64,000 bases of DNA from Siphonodentalium dalli (lineage: Eukaryota > Mollusca > Scaphopoda > Gadilida > Siphonodentaliidae), in contig CP136062.1 in assembly GCA_032622095.1 (NCBI GenBank), forward strand, positions 198,843,887 through 198,907,886, written 5' to 3'. This document shows, piece after piece, positions 58,268 to 64,000 of this stretch. The first letter of the stretch is position 1. Each line of letters opens with the position of its first letter. Position numbers and translations under genes: made by a program. A model generated the notes under the pieces. It searched no databases. It worked only from the letters and a program-made list of their open reading frames with translations, and was not told the origin of the DNA.

Positions 58268-59601
58268 GTGCGATTTTTTTAGGTATAGATTTTTGTGTAA
58301 CAAATGCGGACATTGTCATAAAAGCATAAAACTTGGCACAGTTGTATATTAGGTCCCACGTATTATTTTCAGATATGGGGGCAATCACGAAAATACTTTC
58401 CATGGCAACGGTTGCTATGCGACTGTTTTTACCTTAGAAACGGGTTGTTGGTAGGGGTTAAACCGTCATTTTACTAAAATATATGTGCAAAAAGGGGATA
58501 CTATGATAATTGAGGCAGATTGTGATATGGGAAATGTGACAAAAATAACATTTCCACACATGCCCCACTATTAACCTAGAATGACCATTGAGCTGCTTGA
58601 AAATGATATTTTGGTTCATTTGACCTTATTTGGCAAAACATGAAAATATGCGTTGACTGCGCATGCGCGCATCATTGATCCCCAGTCACACAATATCTGG
58701 TGTTTAAGAGATTGTATAGTGAGGGCAATGACCATTCCAAAATATATTCATTGGATAGTAATAATGAAATACAGAAGAAGCAACAACATTCCCCGATGAC
58801 ATGACAATGATGCAAATACCCATTATCGGTATCCATGGCCGCCTTTTCGTGGAATTCATGCTCTGTGAGCCATTTGGCTGTTCCAAGAAATATACAATAC
58901 ATCTTCTATAATCGTTATAATCTTCTCAGATTCTTAGCGAATTATATGTATACACACAATAAGTTATACTATATAATACATTACAATAAAAAGATATACA
59001 TTCAAGATCAATAGATATTAAAAGCGAGAGAAAACAAGTGAGTTAGAGCAATTGAAATTCAGTATAGACTCTAGAAACGTCATATTGGTCTGTGACGTCA
59101 TGGCGTCTAGCAACGTACGTACGTATTCTAGCTAGGCATACACACGGGTTGGGCACTGTTGTGTACATACGTCAGTCTCGTAAACATCAGAGTGTTGTGA
59201 TATGCATGCTAATTGCAGCGTACATATAAATGGTGACCATTCACTAGATGAATTTTATACCGGAGTAAAATTACCTGGTTGCAATCATCCTGATAGAATA
59301 TCACACATAACACCAGTGTTTTTACCATGGTTTAGTAGGAGTGTTTTTTTTTTATAAGGGACTCTCGATACCAAATTGCGTTGAAATCGTTTCGGAAATT
59401 TTATACTAGAGTTGACACTGTGGTAGTACCTATTTATTTGTACAATATTTATAGACATATATAATGGTAACAATACAATATTCAAAAATGAGCATAAGTA
59501 TGTTGTAAAGGAGCGTTATGGCCAAATGGGCCGTCTTCCTACATAAAATGGAAATGAAAAATAACGGAATGGTATATCCAAGCTAATTGCATCATGTGCA
59601 T
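58268..59601. other. Unassigned sequence
   Basis: Bases ~59360-59425 loosely match the middle of the TTAA-family element (AAATTTTATAC.A.AGTTGACA.TG). No gene supported. Confidence 0.4.
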
Positions 59602-60645
59602 AGAGTAATGTGGGGCACAATGCGACGCGGGGCATAATGCGACAGACGGTCGTTATCAGGCCATATGATTTTTCCATGACTGAAGTTGAATCGCATATTT
59701 ATTATTTTTAGTAAGACCAATCATAGAAGTGGACATCCCAATTGGACCGACATCATTATGACTGTTTAATCTCACATGCGAAATGCCGGAGTAGGGGTTG
59801 GCCTACCCACATTTGGTGACCCCATTTTTGAATGGTTTATAACTTTCGGTAGGTCTTGTACATGTAAAAACGAGAACATCTTACCACTACCACCAAAGCT
59901 ACATACGTATTTTGGTAAAGTAAGACGAGTTATATAGTAAGTTGATCAGTTCTATGTACACCGGTTATTCACATTCACTCATATTGGGAGAGAGACAGGT
60001 TGTCTGGTTGTGGGGCATAATGCGACACTCGGGTACAACCAGTACGAGAAATTTTTTTGATCAGGCATATCGCAAATCAAACCTGGAAAAATAAATCTTA
60101 TCGTAACCTTAGTTCAAAAGAAAATAAATAAAAAAAACATATTCGATCATTCCCAAACATTAAAACATGATATAGATGAATAATTATTGTTAACCCTACC
60201 CCGGCCATTTTCCTGAAATCAAAACTTTATGGTGCTATTTTTACCCGCCATATAAATCAATAAAATGTCTCATTGGTCTGCTGCTATGACTTTAAATAAC
60301 GCTTATACATTCGTTCAATCCACAAAAGAAAAGAAACCGCAGTTGGTCTTGCATTTATTAAGTTCGGTATATGCTGATGTTGTAATGTCAAATGTATCTC
60401 ATTGTACCCCTTGTATATATGGGGCAAACTGCATGCGACGGATTGGGTAGGTCGACGGGGAGTAATGGTGTTCAGAAATTTGTGCTTCCTAGGCAAGTGT
60501 GAGTAATAATATGTAGGCCTACATGTATACTAGAAATATTTATCTAACTTTAATCTTAGTTTAATAATTTGTGCCCTTCCATCGTTTTTAGTGGCATGGT
60601 GGGGTCTAATGCGCTTATGTGTCTCATTATGCCCCACATTACCCT
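59602..60645. mobile_element. DNA element with GTAATGTGGGGCA ends (1.04 kb)
   Basis: Left end AGAGTAATGTGGGGCACAAT and right end (reverse complement) AGGGTAATGTGGGGCATAAT. GGGGCATAATGCGAC recurs inside at 59630 and 60012. A 61-codon frame at 60265-60450 is not recognisable as a transposase. Target duplication unclear. Confidence 0.65.
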
Positions 60646-61589
60646 ACATGATGGCTGTACATGCACTGGGCTTAATATTACTAGTTTACCACAAGTGCAG
60701 AGTCTGGCTGAAGTATGATGTCTTTAGGAAGGACCAGAGCAAGAGCCTTTTAACGTTGCCTACTTACAGTATGGTATTAACAACTGACCACATAGGGCCG
60801 ACATATGTATTAAACGGGAATATATGGGAAGTGACTATATAAATGTATGTGTTATATACGGTAAATATAGGCTTAATAATATACGATACATACATGCATG
60901 CCGCAACCTTTTAAATTAATATTGAGGCGAGTTGTTGTTACATCATATTAACTAGATTGGCTGCATTTTACCCGTTGCCCCATATGATTGCACTCGGCCA
61001 TCGCAGCTTCGATGGCACTGGGTACATTGTAAGTTACGAAATTCACATTACCTCGCAAAAATTTCATTAACCTATTACCTTTTAATCTCATCCACCACTG
61101 ATGACTTCCGGTGCCACATAAAACACGCACAAAAAATAAAATAAATAAAACACCTTATTATCGACGATCAAACTATTGTTTTTAGAATAATAACATAAAT
61201 ATCACATCGAAATTGCATTATGTTTCGAACTTATAAGTGTTTATTCTGCAGTCTTACTTCTGAGTTGTAGGTATCCTATTTTCGAGTGCCCTGGTGGCGG
61301 CGTGACCTGGAAACGAAAGGATCTAAACATTGGCACGTGTTGGAAATTGCTTGCATTTTACTATGGGATATTTAGAGTAGGTCTATACAACTAATTTTTT
61401 TTTTTTTTTTTATCTTTCATAGTTTTTGTCTGTGAACGGTTAAACAAATATCATGGACGTACAGTAATGCTGAATAGGTCACTCATTGTCACATGGTTTC
61501 TGGCAAAAAGACACCCAGGATCTCTTAAACTGTCAAAAAGACACCCAGGATCTCAAAGTCTCACCAAACAACGGGAATTTTGATTAGTT
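60646..61589. other. Unassigned sequence
   Basis: A 60-codon minus frame at 60948-61130 (GTGSHQWWMRLKGNRLMKFL..) looks protein-like but lacks clear splice sites; not called. A T18 tract lies near 61395-61412. Confidence 0.35.
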
Positions 61590-63838
61590 GTTGTTGTTGT
61601 TGTATCATTTATTTTCGTGACATGTGCATGATTACAAATTATACAAATATTATACATCAATAGCAATTCGCACCCGGCCCGAAGGACCTATATGTCACGT
61701 CAAAATGTTTATAAACAATTTCTGTCAGTGCTGTATCAACTAAATTGTGTTCTATAAGATCTGATATTCTGTCGTGTATCGACACTAAAAGTGTATTTCT
61801 AAGTTCTTTATAGAATGGACATATCAAGAGAAGATGTTTTTCATCTTCATCTTTGTTCAAGTTGCACATGAGACAGGTGCGTTCTCCGACTTTTTCATTC
61901 CGGAATCGACCGGTTTCAATTCTTAATGGAAGAATAGCACATCTAAATTGTGCTAATATCGAGCGATGTGATCGACTCAAGTTCATAGAAACATAGGACT
62001 CGGTTTCAAATTTATTTTTAAATATCTTGTATGTGCGTAATTTCGGAACATATTCTAAACTTGTCAGCCATTTTTCCTCATGTGATTTCTCAAGTTCGTC
62101 TTCTAATTCTGAGATGTTACAAGTTTCCAAGCTATCAAGGAGGAGCGGATAGCTCAGTTGGTTTGTGGGCCGACCTCTGAGCTACACCTTCGACACGGTC
62201 GAGGGTTCAAATCCGACAAAATATCGGTCGGACTTTGTGTCGCCATCTGCATTCTCAGTACCATGGGCATCACAAATCAATCATCGATGCCACGATCAGT
62301 GATCTAAGAAAGATTCCAGTAGCCAAAGAGTCTCAGACAAAATTTGAAAAAATGCGTACTGGACTAACTTCGTACCTCTGCTCCTATCGTAATGTCATGA
62401 CCAGGGATGACACTACACATGGCACACCGTCGGATCGGGAGCCGACACTAATGGCTGTCCCGTGTGCAACAATGTGCGCATGTTAAAGATCCCTACCGTG
62501 GCGAAGAAGTCACGGGTTCGGCAAAAAACTTCCTGGAAAAATTATGGATCTACTCGATCCCGTCCTGTAAAAGCCAGCATTGGTCACTAGGACGTAACAA
62601 CTACAGATACAGATACAGATCGTATTTCTGTTGCATATTAGCTTCTGAGAGGACCTTTAGGACGGATGTGCACCAGCCATTTGTATTATGTCTGCGGTCC
62701 CATAAGAAAACTTTTCTCACAATTCTGCCATCTTCTAATTGAACCAAATAATTCCAAAACCGGATTTGATTTACCCTTCGGCGATTAATATTCGATTTTA
62801 ATCCGATGTCTCCATTAACCGCAAGTAAGGGACAGAATCGGTGTACCCCTAAGAATTATCTGAAAGCTCGATTTTGCACCATATCTAGAGTGGTATATTT
62901 ATTATGGCCCCATACTGCTGGAGCGTAATCCATGATGGGACAAAGTCCGACAAACGCAATGAATATAGAGTTTTTTGAAAGTTTCAAAGCCAGCTTCCCT
63001 ATATGGATGGATTTTTGATATTAAGGCACCTAGGGCTCTACTTGCTGATTTAGCAAGTATCTCTGCAGTGGTATAAAAACTCCCATGTTCATGAAAAACA
63101 ATTCCAAGAAATTTATATTGCTCAACCATTTCAATGATTTGATTTCCAATACTGAAAACATATGGAGTCCTATCAACACTTTTCTTTCTAAAATGGACCG
63201 ATTTTGTTTTATCAATATTAATTGTCATACGCGATTTTTTACACCAATTATTAACAACTTTCAATTTTTTTTCCATATTTAGTTCATTTTCAGAAATAAT
63301 CATTATGTCATCTGCATATAATAGTACGGAAATCATAGTATCATCCAGTTTGACGCCACATTTAAGATTTTTAACTTCCGATGCTAAATCGTTGACAAAA
63401 ATATTAAAAAGCGTAGACGAAAACTGTCACCCTGTTTCACTCCAGTTTTACAAGTAAACTCATTTGACATAGATCCGTTCAATCTTAGACGTGCAAAAGT
63501 ACTTTGATACATACTTTGTATTGATTGGTACATGTTGCCATCAACTCCACATTTAAGGAGTCTGTATAGCAACATATCCCTATCAACGCAATCGAAAGCT
63601 TTACTGAAGTCAATAAAGGTAGTGAAAACTCAGATTTACTCCTTACAAGAGTCGATAATATGAATATATTGTCTAAACACGATCGTTTTGGTCTGAAACC
63701 ATTTTGCTCGTCTACCAGGACATTGTTCATTTCGAAGTATTCGCTTAAACGATTGTTCAAAATGCTGTTATTCAGCTTACTAGTGGTAGGTTGCAGTGAT
63801 ATTCCTCTGTAGTTTAATGGAATTCTAGGGTCAACTGA
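61590..63838 (-). mobile_element. LINE: reverse transcriptase to 3' tail, 5'-truncated, split by a SINE
   Basis: Order on the minus strand: PRIPLNYRGISL (~63820), ILNNRLSEYFE..DEQNGFRPKRSC, a frameshift, DMLLYRLLKCGVDGNMYQSI, TGVKQGDSF, a frameshift, then LLYADDIMIISEN (YADD at 63318-63307), TINIDKTKSVHF, YKFLGIVF, DYAPAVWG, LGVHRFCPLLAVNGDIG. After the SINE it continues with LEDELEKSHEEKWL, LAQFRCAILPLRIETGRF, CLMCNLNKDEDEKHLLLICP and a stop at 61657. A (CAA)n tail lies near 61588-61605. All RT blocks from the fingers onward are present, but frameshifts inactivate it. The endonuclease part is missing; the copy breaks at ~63838. Confidence 0.92.
62140..62630 (+). mobile_element. tRNA-derived SINE with conserved central block
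   Basis: The plus strand has a tRNA-like head: GGATAGCTCAGTTGG (A box, 62151) and GAGGGTTCAAATCC (B box, ~62201). A body follows with ATGTGCGCATGTTAAAGATC, a central block I know from marine-animal SINE families, and a tail (ACAGAT)n at ~62602-62620. It is inserted antisense in the LINE, between the codons for NMQQKY and LETCNISE. The ends and target duplication were not resolved. Confidence 0.88.
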
Positions 63839-64000
63839 CCTGAAATGCTGTCATCTTCAAGCGCCGCCATGTTTGTTGACACCTTTGTAATTTTCTCCTG
63901 AGGTTTCGGCGTCTCCCCCTCTGAAGTGCGATCACGTTTTATACCTCCCGTATCATTCATCGATATATGCAAACGTAATCCTGTTTTGTATGTAAGTTAT
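63839..64000. other. Unassigned right edge
   Basis: Sequence beyond the LINE breakpoint; nothing recognised. Confidence 0.4.

Noticed and set aside
60948-61130. Minus-strand exon candidate (GTGSHQWWMRLKG..)
   Set aside because: Composition looks protein-like, but I could not find convincing acceptor and donor sites or a family match.
62151-62225. Functional tRNA gene
   Set aside because: A and B boxes are good, but the acceptor stem does not pair and a SINE body with tail follows.

Overview
The window is eukaryotic, almost certainly metazoan: AT-rich DNA dominated by decayed transposable elements, with two spliced genes (GT-AG introns, phase-compatible exons). Several non-LTR retrotransposon fragments, a tRNA-derived SINE with a conserved central block, many foldback MITEs and minisatellites, and mucin/protease and kinase genes fit a marine invertebrate such as a mollusc or another lophotrochozoan. 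The sequence alone does not fix the species. There is no operon structure, rRNA gene or CRISPR array.

Left part, 1-12.7 kb (minus strand): three exons with matching phases give a secreted protein. A TATA box and signal-peptide exon lie at 12.58-12.41 kb, a Cys-rich plus Thr-rich mucin-like exon at 3.70-3.26 kb, and the first exon of a trypsin-like domain at 1.32-1.11 kb. The catalytic His of that domain is replaced by Ser. The gene runs off the left edge. Its long first intron holds LINE 3' ends, inverted repeats and two TTAA-target elements that share one TTAA.

Middle, 12.7-41.7 kb: no convincing host gene. There is a 1.5 kb element with minisatellite-like terminal repeats enclosing a decayed C2H2 zinc-finger gene. 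A 3.1 kb TTAA element contains a head-to-tail dimer of a palindromic module, itself interrupted by a 469 bp TTAA MITE. There are many degenerate tandem repeats, a 27-copy 30 bp satellite ending in a 32 bp-arm hairpin, and DNA elements whose target duplications can be read directly (TTAA, 6, 8 and 9 bp).

Right part, 41.7-64 kb: a two-exon gene on the minus strand (48.19-48.09 and 43.72-41.75 kb) encodes a 691-residue protein with a C-terminal protein-kinase domain. Its catalytic loop resembles that of tyrosine kinases, with the HRD motif altered. Around it are hairpin repeats, further 469 bp TTAA MITEs, a 31/32 bp tandem array that appears to derive from a MITE end, a segmental duplication with a filled and an empty Harbinger-like insertion site, and three LINE fragments, the last one split by a SINE.

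The two genes show no functional link. The main interest is the layered element history: nested insertions, paralogous empty sites and satellites that seem to start from transposon termini.
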